A DNA stretch of 14,217 nt from Acholeplasmatales bacterium (GTDB lineage Bacteria; Bacillota_I; Bacilli_A; Acholeplasmatales; Anaeroplasmataceae), in assembly GCA_900770055.1 (NCBI GenBank), contig CAAGJD010000229.1, positions 1 through 14,217 on the forward strand, given 5' to 3'. Position 1 is the stretch's first letter. Each line of letters begins with the position of its first letter. The notes below the pieces were generated by a model. It was not told the origin of the DNA, ran no database searches, and worked only from the letters and a program-made list of their open reading frames with translations. The position numbers were made by a program, and so were the translations under genes. Below are positions 6,457 to 12,575 of this stretch, piece after piece.

Positions 6457-6482
6457 TAACGGTCTAACTGACCATTATTTTT
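6457..6482 (+). terminator. Terminator after the protease gene
   Basis: TAACGGTC (6457-6464) and GACCATTA (6470-6477) form an 8-bp stem with one mismatch and loop TAACT, followed by TTTTT. The T run overlaps the -35 box of the next promoter. Confidence 0.75.
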
Positions 6483-6515
6483 GTCATAGCATTTTCTATT
6501 TATTATCATATATTA
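6481..6515 (+). promoter_or_regulatory. Promoter region of the YjcZ-like gene, possibly with a sporulation-type -10
   Basis: TTGTCA (6481-6486), a 17-base spacer and TATCAT (6504-6509) fit sigma-A. Overlapping it, CATATATTA (6507-6515) matches the CATAnnnTA -10 pattern of the mother-cell sigma factors E and K. A partial sigma-E-like -35 (TCATAGC, 6484-6490) sits 16 bases upstream, slightly beyond the usual spacing. Confidence 0.45.
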
Positions 6516-6531
6516 AGGTAGAGGTGATATA

Positions 6532-6669
6532 ATGACAGCTAATTGTGGATGTAAAAATACATCAAATAATTCATGCAATTCATGTAATAATCAAACTACT
6601 GGTGGATTTGCGTTTATATTAGTTTTATTTATTTTAATTGTATTAGTTGGTGCAGCCTGGGTTTATTAA
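6532..6669 (+). CDS. Cys-rich YjcZ-like (sporulation-type) membrane miniprotein
   Basis: A 45-residue protein begins at ATG 6532 behind a strong GAGGTGAT site (6521-6528). Residues 1-23 are polar, with four Cys in C-G-C and C-N-S-C arrangements. Residues 24-45 are a single hydrophobic helix, GGFAFILVLFILIVLVGAA, ending WVY. The GGFA-x-I-x-V-L-F-I-L-x-I-V-x-G-A-A helix matches the YjcZ family of tiny Bacillus spore-associated proteins. The Cys-rich head in place of the usual Gly/Tyr-rich one is unusual and could bind metal or form disulfides. It has its own promoter and a strong terminator. Family assignment rests on the helix pattern; the molecular role is not known to me. Confidence 0.75.
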   Translation: MTANCGCKNTSNNSCNSCNNQTTGGFAFILVLFILIVLVGAAWVY

Positions 6670-6674
6670 TAACT

Positions 6675-6699
6675 AATCATGAGATTCTCATGATTTTTT
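6675..6699 (+). terminator. Terminator of the YjcZ-like gene, overlapping the PBP stop
   Basis: AATCATGAGA (6675-6684) and TCTCATGATT (6686-6695) form a perfect 10-bp dyad followed by TTTTTT (6694-6699). The minus-strand PBP gene ends inside the right arm (TGA, complement of 6688-6690). Reading in the minus direction lacks a strong T run. Confidence 0.85.
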
Positions 6700-8355
6700 C
6701 TTCATAATTTCAACGAATAGTGCTTTTGGTGCGTGCTTGCTTAGACTATCGTCAAGGAGCTTTCCATCTTTGTAGCCTGACCAGGCTGAAACTAGGTAAT
6801 TATCAGTAAAGCCTATTAAATATGAATCATAATCTGTTGTGCCTGTTTTACCATATGCTACTACATTTAATTGACTATTAAGTGCTGATAGAGTTGAGTG
6901 ACTAATTGAACTATCAAATGGAGCCCTTAATAGTTCTTTTATTTTTAAGCAGATTTCTTTGTCATTAAGTCTTTTTTCGTTAATATTTTTTTGGTAAATA
7001 CGTTTCTTATAATAAATATTAGTAATGAATTTTGTTTCTAAATATTTTCCATCTGTGAAAAATTGTGTATAAATATCATTAATTTCTTTTAGTGATAGTG
7101 ATATACTACCTAGTGCTAATGATGGAAGTGCACTTGCCTTAATTCCATATTTTTTCATATGGAGGGCTAAAGTATTAGTGCCTAGTGCTAGATGCATTTT
7201 CATTGCGTAAATATTGTCAGATACAGCTAGGGCATACTTCATATTTATAGGACCATAATATATTCCAGAGCTATTTGTGATATTAATATATTCATTATTA
7301 TACAAAAATTTGTATGGTGAGCTATCAAATATAGATTTATCAAGTTTACATTTTATAGCCTCATAATAAAGTAATGGTTTAATAGTTGAACCTATATCAC
7401 GTTTACCATTTATAGCAATATTATATCCAGATTCGTCGTAATATTTATCACCAATAATGCCAACAATATAACCTAATTTGTTAGTAATTATTGCACTATA
7501 ATTAGAATTACATTTAATTTTAATGTCTTCTAGATCCTTAGTGTAGTTTGTATTAATTATTACATCTTCAAATAATTTACTACTAATATTATAATCTTTA
7601 TATTCTTTTAGAACTTGATCAATAAAAAAATGTCTATTTGAATTGATAAACTCTTTATTGATATTTAGCGGGATATCACTTTTTAGTGATAATGATTCGG
7701 AAAAATTTATTTTATTATTTTTAAGTAAGTAGTCTACTAGCATATTCTTTTTTTCAGTCCATTTAGATAAATCTACAGAATACAATGATGGAGAATTCCA
7801 TAAAGCAATTAAGGATATAATTTCGATATCACTTAACATCTTTGGAGTTTTATTAAAATAATATATAGAAGCATTAGTTAAGCCATATACATTATTTCCA
7901 AAATAAATAGAAGATAAATATTCTTCTAATATTTCATCTTTTGTCATATATGTTTCTGCTTTAATTGCTAAAAATATTTCTTTAATCTTTCTTCCTATCG
8001 ATTTTTCATTTTTTAGATAAGTGTTCTTGATATATTGTTGAGTAATTGTTGAAGCACCAAAGCTAGAATTTTTGAATATATTATTAAAAAATGCTTTAAA
8101 AATTCTATATAAATTAAAGCCACTATGCTTATAAAAGCTTTTATCTTCAATACTAATAATGAAATCAATATGTTTCTTTTTAATTTTTTCAATATTTTCT
8201 TTATTTGAGTAATGACCATTTATTACATAACATATCTCTTCATTATTCTCATCTGTTACGATAATTTTGGCATTTTTATTCACAGGATAGGTAAAAATAG
8301 ATAGAATAAGAAGAAATAAAATAATTATTATGATGAACCAAATTATTTTTTTCAT
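6688..8355 (-). CDS. Class A penicillin-binding protein (glycosyltransferase-transpeptidase)
   Basis: This 555-residue bifunctional peptidoglycan synthase starts with a membrane anchor (about 4-23). The GT51 glycosyltransferase domain (about 45-200) has EDKSFYKHSG with catalytic Glu70, FGASTITQQYIKN, RKIKEIFLA, and EYLSSIYFGNNVYG. The transpeptidase domain (about 280-550) has GSTIKP with the nucleophile Ser323 and Lys326, SDN at 379-381, and KTGTT at 503-507. It polymerises lipid II and crosslinks the peptides outside the membrane. It is shorter than typical PBP1 proteins and lacks extra C-terminal domains. ATG 8355 is preferred over the in-frame ATG 8367, because GGTG lies 6 bases upstream and the product starts MKKIIWF. 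It shows that the organism has a wall, unlike mollicutes. Confidence 0.92.
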   Translation of the reverse strand: MKKIIWFIIIIILFLLILSIFTYPVNKNAKIIVTDENNEEICYVINGHYSNKENIEKIKKKHIDFIISIEDKSFYKHSGFNLYRIFKAFFNNIFKNSSFGASTITQQYIKNTYLKNEKSIGRKIKEIFLAIKAETYMTKDEILEEYLSSIYFGNNVYGLTNASIYYFNKTPKMLSDIEIISLIALWNSPSLYSVDLSKWTEKKNMLVDYLLKNNKINFSESLSLKSDIPLNINKEFINSNRHFFIDQVLKEYKDYNISSKLFEDVIINTNYTKDLEDIKIKCNSNYSAIITNKLGYIVGIIGDKYYDESGYNIAINGKRDIGSTIKPLLYYEAIKCKLDKSIFDSSPYKFLYNNEYINITNSSGIYYGPINMKYALAVSDNIYAMKMHLALGTNTLALHMKKYGIKASALPSLALGSISLSLKEINDIYTQFFTDGKYLETKFITNIYYKKRIYQKNINEKRLNDKEICLKIKELLRAPFDSSISHSTLSALNSQLNVVAYGKTGTTDYDSYLIGFTDNYLVSAWSGYKDGKLLDDSLSKHAPKALFVEIMKKKS

Positions 8356-8396
8356 TATTAACACCATAATTATTATGTCACATTATCACGAAATTA

Positions 8397-8405
8397 TGAT
8401 ATAAT
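8397..8405 (+). promoter_or_regulatory. Extended -10 promoter of the CDF transporter
   Basis: TGaTATAAT (8397-8405) is a perfect extended -10 element 30 bases before the transporter start. Only a weak -35 (TGTCAC, 8376-8381) is visible. The divergent PBP promoter must lie in the same 80-base gap but is not clear. Confidence 0.6.
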
Positions 8406-8435
8406 AGGTGTTATCATTGTAGGAGGAGTCACATT

Positions 8436-9647
8436 ATGGTTGATTTTTTAAGAAAAAAATTTATTAAAAATTATGATGATGTTAAAAATCAAAATGTAAG
8501 ACAGGCTCATGGAAAGCTTGCCTCTGTTTTTGGAATATGTTCAAATCTATTTTTATTTATTATTAAGATAGTCTCAGGATTACTATCTAAAAGTATAGCT
8601 ATTATAGCTGATAGTATTAACAATCTTTCAGATATGGGCTCTAGTGTAGTAACCTTAGTAGGCTTTAAACTAGCAAATATGCCGGCAGATGATGAGCATC
8701 CCTTTGGCCATGAAAGGATTGAATATATTGCAGGATTAATTGTTTCAATAATCATTATGTTTGTTGGTGGCAGCTTATTTATTTCTTCAATTGATAAGGT
8801 TATTAATTATGTACCAGAGGAAATGAATTATTTGTTTACTTATGTCACAATAGGCATTTTAGTTTTATCAATATTAATTAAATTTTGGCAATCAAGATTT
8901 AATAAAAAGGTTGCTAAAATTATTGATTCATTAGCTCTTGAGGCAACATCACAAGATAGTATTAATGATTGTATTTCAACAGGTACTATCCTATTAGGTA
9001 CTATCGTAATGTTAATATGTCAATTTAATAGTATAGTAATACCTTTTTCTTTAGATGGAATATTAGGTATATTAGTTTCATTGTTTATTATTTATTCAGG
9101 TATTAATTTAATTAAAGAAACAACCAGTCCATTAATTGGCGATAGTGTTTCTAAAGAATACGTTGATGAAATAGTAAAATTTATTGCTGAACATAATATG
9201 GTTTTAGGTTATCATGATTTAGTTTGTCATATGTATGGACCAACTAAATGCTTTATGACTATTCATATTGAAGTGGATTCAACTAAAGATATTATTTTAA
9301 TTCACGATGCGATGGATGAAATAGAAAAAGCAGTAAGAGATAAATTCGGAGTAGAGCTTACAGTTCATATGGATCCTATTGTATTAGGTGATGAAGAGCT
9401 TGAAAAGATTAGAGGCATTATTAAGGAAACATTAAACGATATCGATCCAATCTTAGCATTTCATGATTTAAGAATAGTAAGAAAGCTTACAATAAGTACA
9501 GTATTATTTGATATTGTAATTCCTTATAGGCTTAAAGATACAAAGGATAATATAGTAAAAGCCATAGATGAAAGAATTAATAAAGAAGAAAAACGTTACG
9601 CTTTATTAGTTGATTTCGATTATAGTTTTGTCAAAAGAGAGGAATAA
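8436..9647 (+). CDS. Cation diffusion facilitator transporter, probably Mn2+ efflux (MntE-like)
   Basis: This 403-residue CDF protein has six predicted membrane helices in the first ~230 residues, then a cytosolic domain. The family hallmark PADDEHPFGHERIEYIAG is at 83-100. Aligned by eye with YiiP, the transport site is Asn62-xxx-Asp66 in TM2 and Asp174-xxx-Asp178 in TM5. Zn transporters have Asp or His in the Asn62 position and His in the Asp174 position. An Asn-Asp/Asp-Asp set is what is described for the pneumococcal manganese exporter MntE, so manganese export by proton antiport is the best guess. The cytosolic part is long (about 170 residues) and seems to continue past one CDF cytoplasmic domain (EELEKIRGIIKETL onward), perhaps as a duplicate. 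ATG 8436 follows AGGAGGAG. No metal-dependent riboswitch is seen. Confidence 0.88.
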   Translation: MVDFLRKKFIKNYDDVKNQNVRQAHGKLASVFGICSNLFLFIIKIVSGLLSKSIAIIADSINNLSDMGSSVVTLVGFKLANMPADDEHPFGHERIEYIAGLIVSIIIMFVGGSLFISSIDKVINYVPEEMNYLFTYVTIGILVLSILIKFWQSRFNKKVAKIIDSLALEATSQDSINDCISTGTILLGTIVMLICQFNSIVIPFSLDGILGILVSLFIIYSGINLIKETTSPLIGDSVSKEYVDEIVKFIAEHNMVLGYHDLVCHMYGPTKCFMTIHIEVDSTKDIILIHDAMDEIEKAVRDKFGVELTVHMDPIVLGDEELEKIRGIIKETLNDIDPILAFHDLRIVRKLTISTVLFDIVIPYRLKDTKDNIVKAIDERINKEEKRYALLVDFDYSFVKREE

Positions 9648-9678
9648 TTCAAGAGAGTAAAAAAAGTTTAATTTTTCC

Positions 9679-9707
9679 TTGATTTGAGTTTTGACATATG
9701 ATATAAT
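9679..9707 (+). promoter_or_regulatory. Promoter of rpsF-ssb-rpsR
   Basis: TTGATT (9679-9684), a 17-base spacer and TGaTATAAT (perfect -10 at 9702-9707) make a strong extended -10 promoter. A TTGACA at 9691 is too close to the -10 to act as its -35. Confidence 0.75.
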
Positions 9708-9713
9708 TACAAA

Positions 9714-9757
9714 GCATTTGGAAGAAAATGCCCTTGCCTAGATCGACTATTCTAGGC
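9714..9757 (+). promoter_or_regulatory. Structured rpsF leader, candidate r-protein autoregulatory site
   Basis: The 5' leader contains GCATTT/AAATGC (9714-9719, 9726-9731) and GCCTAGA/TCTAGGC (9736-9742, 9751-9757) hairpins, 13 bases before the Shine-Dalgarno site at 9770-9776. Known rpsF leaders in many bacteria bind the S6:S18 complex to repress the operon. I could not identify the characteristic CCG-containing bulge, so only the position and structure support this. Confidence 0.4.
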
Positions 9758-9783
9758 CAAAAGTCCATAAGGAGGTTAAATAT

Positions 9784-10071
9784 ATGAAAAAGTATGAAGT
9801 AATGTATATTCTACGTTCTAATTTAGACGCAGAAGCTATTAAAGCTGAAATCGAAGCTGCAAAGAACATCTTCACTTCTAACGGTTCAACTGTTTTAGAG
9901 TGTAAGGAGTGGGGCTTAAGAGAATTAGCTTATGAAATTGAACATAATAAGAAAGGTTATTATGTTTGGATGCTAGTTGATGCAACTGTTGAGGCTGTTA
10001 ACGAATTCAATCGTATTGCAGGCTATAGCGAGAAAATCATTCGTCATATCGTAGTTGTTGACGGTGAATAA
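9784..10071 (+). CDS. rpsF: 30S ribosomal protein S6
   Basis: This 95-residue protein has the S6 pattern throughout. It begins KKYEVMYILRSNLD, continues with CKEWGLRELAYEIEHNKKGY and YVWMLVDA, and ends ENIIRHIV-like as EKIIRHIVVVDG. S6 binds S18 and the central domain of 16S rRNA in the small subunit platform. Length and start are standard, with AAGGAGG (9770-9776) 7 bases before ATG. It is the first gene of the conserved rpsF-ssb-rpsR operon, and ssb begins 11 bases after its stop. GC content is a little higher than in neighbouring genes, consistent with high expression. Confidence 0.98.
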   Translation: MKKYEVMYILRSNLDAEAIKAEIEAAKNIFTSNGSTVLECKEWGLRELAYEIEHNKKGYYVWMLVDATVEAVNEFNRIAGYSEKIIRHIVVVDGE

Positions 10072-10082
10072 GAGGTACAAAT

Positions 10083-10574
10083 ATGAATAAGGTATCTTTA
10101 ACAGGAAGAATCACTAAGGATCCAGAAATCCGCTATACACCTAACGGAATGGCTAATCTACTATTCACATTAGCAGTAGATAGACAGGTTCGTGATGCAA
10201 GTGGAAACAGACAAGCTGATTTTATAAGCTGTGTTGCATGGGGTACTACCGCAGACTTTATGAGTCGTTATGTAAAAAAAGGCAATATGCTTGCTGTAGT
10301 AGGTAGAATCCAAACTAGAAATTACCAAGGTCAGGATAATCAGATGCATTATGTAACAGAGATTGTTGTTGAAAATGTCGAGAATTTATCTCCAAGAGAG
10401 CAAGCAACACAAAGTACTGGCTATGGTCAACCAGCAACTAATCAACCACAAAATCCATATAATGGTTACAATAATCCAACATATGGAAGCCCAAACCCAT
10501 CTTATCAACCACAAACACCTGAAGCTCCAAAGAGCTTTAATGTAGAAGTTGATGATGGTGATTTACCATTCTAA
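10083..10574 (+). CDS. ssb: Single-stranded DNA-binding protein
   Basis: This 163-residue SSB has an N-terminal OB fold at about 1-105, starting MNKVSLTGRITKDPEIRYTP with the later block FISCVAWGTTADFMSRYVKKG. A disordered linker rich in Gln, Asn, Pro, Tyr and Gly follows at about 108-150. The C-terminus is the acidic tip DDGDLPF, which recruits replication and repair proteins. It acts as a tetramer that coats single-stranded DNA. GAGGT precedes the ATG. Its place between rpsF and rpsR is the standard bacterial order. Confidence 0.98.
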   Translation: MNKVSLTGRITKDPEIRYTPNGMANLLFTLAVDRQVRDASGNRQADFISCVAWGTTADFMSRYVKKGNMLAVVGRIQTRNYQGQDNQMHYVTEIVVENVENLSPREQATQSTGYGQPATNQPQNPYNGYNNPTYGSPNPSYQPQTPEAPKSFNVEVDDGDLPF

Positions 10575-10589
10575 ATTAAGGAGGAAGAA

Positions 10590-10841
10590 ATGATGCAAGC
10601 AAATCGTAGAAATGATCGTGATGGTCAACGTCGTGGACGTAAAAAAGTTTGTTACTTTACTCAAAATAAAATCGACCATATCGATTTTAAGGATGTAGAT
10701 TTATTAAGAAAGTTCGTTACTGATAGAGGAAAAATCTTACCTCGTCGTGCAACTGGTACATCTGCTAAGTATCAAAGAAAGCTAGCAATCGCTATTAAGC
10801 GTGCTCGTCATATGGCTTTATTACCATTCGTAAAGGAATAA
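10590..10841 (+). CDS. rpsR: 30S ribosomal protein S18
   Basis: This 83-residue S18 has a basic N-terminus, KKVCYFTQNKIDHIDFKD, the 16S-binding stretch RGKILPRRATGTSAKYQRKL, and the usual C-terminus RARHMALLPFV followed by KE. It pairs with S6 on the 30S platform. AAGGAGG (10578-10584) serves either ATG 10590 or ATG 10593; the first is kept here. Its last 51 coding bases plus the stop are duplicated exactly at 13948-14001, next to a kinase gene, marking an apparent integration at the 3' end of this gene. The gene itself is complete. The rplI/dnaB genes that often follow in Bacillota are absent. Confidence 0.98.
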   Translation: MMQANRRNDRDGQRRGRKKVCYFTQNKIDHIDFKDVDLLRKFVTDRGKILPRRATGTSAKYQRKLAIAIKRARHMALLPFVKE

Positions 10842-10852
10842 TAAAATTTTGT
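10791..10852 (+). repeat. 62-bp direct repeat, left copy (rpsR 3' end; candidate attL)
   Basis: Bases 10791-10852 are identical to 13948-14009. The unit holds the last 17 sense codons of rpsR, its TAA stop and 8 bases beyond (AAAATTTT region to GT). The identity stops on both sides: C versus A upstream, G versus A downstream. It ends within the half-palindrome TTTTGT. Confidence 0.95.
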
Positions 10853-10911
10853 GTCGAGTGACAATAGTCGCTAGCGAAAAAGTAACAGAAGAAATTTGTA
10901 ATAAAACTAAG

Positions 10912-10941
10912 AGGATCTTACAATATGTAGGGTCCTTTTTT
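10912..10941 (+). terminator. Terminator downstream of rpsR
   Basis: AGGATCTTAC (10912-10921) pairs with GTAGGGTCCT (10927-10936) over 10 bp including three G-T pairs, with loop AATAT, then TTTTTT. It lies inside the proposed island, so it would be an acquired terminator for the rpsF operon. Between the rpsR stop and this point the only other notable feature is the palindrome TCGCTAGCGA (10868-10877). Confidence 0.85.
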
Positions 10942-11010
10942 GTTGCTGTCAAGTTGTCTACAATTTATATACAACTGAATTAATGTATAATTATATGTTT
11001 TATTGCTGGC

Positions 11011-11039
11011 TTGTATATATATCAAAATTATGATATAAT
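11011..11039 (+). promoter_or_regulatory. Toxin-antitoxin promoter with operator-like dyad
   Basis: TTGTAT (11011-11016), a 17-base spacer and TGaTATAAT (-10 at 11034-11039) form the promoter. A 7-bp inverted repeat TATATCA (11018-11024) / TGATATA (11031-11037) lies across it. This is where a Phd/YefM antitoxin would bind to repress its own operon. Confidence 0.6.
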
Positions 11040-11059
11040 AATGATAGGAGATGATGATT

Positions 11060-11323
11060 ATGCAAAATATTAGGCCATCAGCAGAATTAAGAAATAAGTA
11101 CAATGAAATATCAAACTTATGTAAGGAAACTAGAGAACCAGTTTATATAACAGTAAATGGTCATGGAGACACTGTAATACTAAGTTTAGAACAATTTAAT
11201 CAAATGCAAGCAGAATTAGAATTATTAAAAATGCTAGCTGAATCTGAAGAAGATGTTAGAAAAGGAAGAGTTGCTCCTGTAGAAGATTCATTTAATGATA
11301 TTAGAAAGAAGCTTGAACTATAA
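11060..11323 (+). CDS. Phd/YefM-family antitoxin
   Basis: This 87-residue protein matches the Phd/YefM antitoxin fold. NIRPSAELRNKYNEISNLCK at the N-terminus is the DNA-binding part. EPVYITVNGHGDTVILSLEQ at about 31-50 is the family core, and the acidic/basic C-terminal helix (about 55-87) would wrap the toxin. It neutralises the RelE/ParE-type toxin encoded next and represses the promoter. ATGs at 11051 and 11054 are in frame, but MQNIRPS is the usual start and GGAG (11047-11050) is 9 bases before ATG 11060. The stop overlaps the toxin start by one base (TAATG), so translation is coupled. Confidence 0.9.
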   Translation: MQNIRPSAELRNKYNEISNLCKETREPVYITVNGHGDTVILSLEQFNQMQAELELLKMLAESEEDVRKGRVAPVEDSFNDIRKKLEL

Positions 11324-11631
11324 TGAGTTATAAAATTGTAAGAACTGATAAATTCAATGATCAATTAACTGATATTATTCTGTATATACGAGATACATTT
11401 TCTAAGAAAGAAGCAATAGAATACCTTAATTATCTTGAAACTGTAATAAATAATTCAAAAGACTTTCCAAATATTGGCGTTGTACCTAGATACCAATCCA
11501 TTGCTAAACAAGGATATAGAGCGATTATTTGTAAGCAAAATATATTGTTTTACAAGATAAATGAAGAAACTAAAGAAATAATTTTAAATATTATTGTATC
11601 TTCAAAAAGAAATTATTTAAACTTAATTTAG
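11323..11631 (+). CDS. RelE/ParE-superfamily toxin
   Basis: This 102-residue protein has the RelE/ParE pattern: YKIVRTDKFNDQLTDIILYI in the N-terminal strand and helix, a helical hairpin at 27-45, GYRAIICKQNILFYKINEE (64-82), and a C-terminal strand ILNIIVSSKRNY. Members either cleave mRNA at the ribosome (RelE) or poison gyrase (ParE); which applies cannot be told from the sequence. The gene has no ribosome site of its own and depends on coupling to the antitoxin, with which it forms a standard type II module. It is full length and in frame, so it is probably functional. Confidence 0.87.
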   Translation: MSYKIVRTDKFNDQLTDIILYIRDTFSKKEAIEYLNYLETVINNSKDFPNIGVVPRYQSIAKQGYRAIICKQNILFYKINEETKEIILNIIVSSKRNYLNLI

Positions 11632-11639
11632 ACCCATTT

Positions 11640-12163
11640 ATGAGCTTATTATTTGAAATGGATTTTAAAGATTATAATCCTAGTTGGAAGATTGTTACTA
11701 GGCCATCAACTAGGGCTATTATCATAAAAATAATAAAATTTATATGATTCATAGTATGAAATATGATTATTATGAATTTCCTGGTGGAGGAATTGAAAAA
11801 GGTGAATCAATGATTGATTGTCTTATTAGAGAACCCAAAGAAGAGGCTGGATTAATCATAAAAACCGAATCAATAAAAGAATTTGGTTATGTTCATAGAA
11901 TACATAAAGATAAATATGATAATGAATTAACATTTGTACAAGATTATTATTATTATTATTATTATCTATGTGATGTGGAAGATACTATGATTAGTCAATC
12001 ATTATTCGAAAAAGAAAAAGATGAGAGATTTGTTTTAGAATTAGTAGATATTAATACTGTTATTAATGTTAATCGCAATAATAATCATGGGCCTGAAAAT
12101 CTAATAATTATTGATAGAGACACAAAAGTATTAGAGATGGCAGTAGAATATCTAAAAAAATAA
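11640..12163 (+). pseudogene. Nudix hydrolase gene with a frameshift
   Basis: Two frames together make one Nudix protein. ATG 11640 gives MSLLFEMDFKDYNPSWKIV, then TRPSTRAIIIK, and stops at 11747. The next frame continues MIHSMKYDYYEFPGGGIEKG. Adding one A to the A5 run at 11726-11730 joins them seamlessly (IIIK-NNKIY-MIHSMK). The Nudix box is GGIEKGES...REPKEEAGL, fitting G-x5-E-x7-REUxEExGU except that U is Pro, an unfavourable residue in that helix. A run of seven TAT codons makes a poly-Tyr tract. No good ribosome site precedes ATG 11640, and only 8 bases separate it from the toxin stop. Nudix enzymes hydrolyse nucleoside-diphosphate-linked substrates; this copy looks inactive unless the A run slips or was misread. 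Confidence 0.75.
11945..11965 (+). repeat. (TAT)7 microsatellite in the Nudix gene
   Basis: Seven perfect TAT units encode seven consecutive Tyr residues, an eighth unit being interrupted by GAT upstream. A trinucleotide run can change length in frame by slippage. Confidence 0.9.
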
Positions 12164-12172
12164 ATATTATTT

Positions 12173-12236
12173 GCCTAGCTTCCCGACTGGCTTTCTCTGT
12201 CATCTGTGCACTATCGAACTATGGCGTTAGACAATA
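12173..12236. other. GC-richer noncoding patch after the Nudix gene
   Basis: About 60 bases here are clearly less AT-rich than anything around them, with runs such as CTTCCCGACTGGC, CTGTGCAC and TGGCGTTAGAC. No open frame, tRNA or stable hairpin was found. Together with the repeat/terminator that follows (12241-12352) and an AT-only stretch with nothing recognisable (12355-12500), it fills the gap before the HTH gene. Confidence 0.5.
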
Positions 12237-12240
12237 TTTG

Positions 12241-12352
12241 TGTAATATTACAAGTCTAATTTGAACTTTTATAACAAAATAGATTTGGAAAAATTACAGA
12301 TAGCATTCGTATAAAAGAATATATAAGATCGCTTAAAAGAGCGGTCTTTTTT
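12241..12352 (+). repeat. Diverged repeat, left copy (palindrome plus terminator)
   Basis: This copy shares blocks with 14007-14093: TGTAATATTACAAGT (12241-12255 vs 14007-14021), TTTGGAAAAATTACA (12284-12298 vs 14026-14040), CGTATAAAAGA, and TATATAAGATCGCT plus the terminator. It carries about 25 extra bases after the first block. Each copy ends an island module. Being diverged, the copies come from different alleles rather than a fresh duplication. Confidence 0.85.
12326..12352 (+). terminator. Terminator of the Nudix-side module
   Basis: AGATCGCT (12326-12333) pairs with AGCGGTCT (12340-12347) over 8 bp including one T-G pair, with loop TAAAAG, followed by a six-T run. The same hairpin recurs at 14068-14093. 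Confidence 0.88.
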
Positions 12353-12501
12353 CTTATTTCAAGATAGTTTCATAATAGTTTATTTATAATGTTTTAATTT
12401 TAATAAATAAAAGAAAATACTATGCATGTATAAAATAAATCGATATTTACTTTCTAAATGTATAATATTTGTAAATATAGATAAAAACACATTTATTTAA
12501 A

Positions 12502-12551
12502 ACCATTAAAATAATGGTAAATTTATATTGATTTACAATCATTTTAATGGT
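12502..12551. promoter_or_regulatory. 50-bp dyad operator of the HTH/kinase operon
   Basis: ACCATTAAAAT (12502-12512) and ATTTTAATGGT (12541-12551) are perfect reverse complements. GTAAAT (12517-12522) and ATTTAC (12531-12536) form an inner pair with exactly the same centre. The left arm also contains ACCATT-5-AATGGT. The dyad covers the -35 region and touches the -10 of the promoter, so binding would repress it. Confidence 0.75.
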
Positions 12552-12556
12552 ATTAT
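12528..12556 (+). promoter_or_regulatory. Promoter of the HTH/kinase operon
   Basis: TTGATT (12528-12533), a 17-base spacer and TATTAT (12551-12556) lie just before the gene. Transcription would start near 12563, at the Shine-Dalgarno site GAAGGTGA (12563-12570), giving a very short leader. A start a few bases earlier is possible. Confidence 0.5.
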
Positions 12557-12575
12557 ATAGTTGAAGGTGACAAAA

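Noticed and set aside
9649..9682. Possible terminator after the CDF gene (TCAAG ... CTTGA with A and T runs)
   Set aside because: The stem is short and interrupted and no T run follows it.
9691..9696. Consensus TTGACA before rpsF
   Set aside because: Only 5 bases separate it from the TATAAT at 9702, so it cannot be the -35 of that promoter; TTGATT at 9679 has the right spacing.
10363..10545. 60-codon frame inside ssb
   Set aside because: It is an out-of-frame shadow of the low-complexity ssb linker without a ribosome site.
12376..12410. AT-only inverted repeat TTTATTTAT / ATAAATAAA
   Set aside because: Expected by chance in sequence made almost only of A and T; no promoter or gene context supports it.
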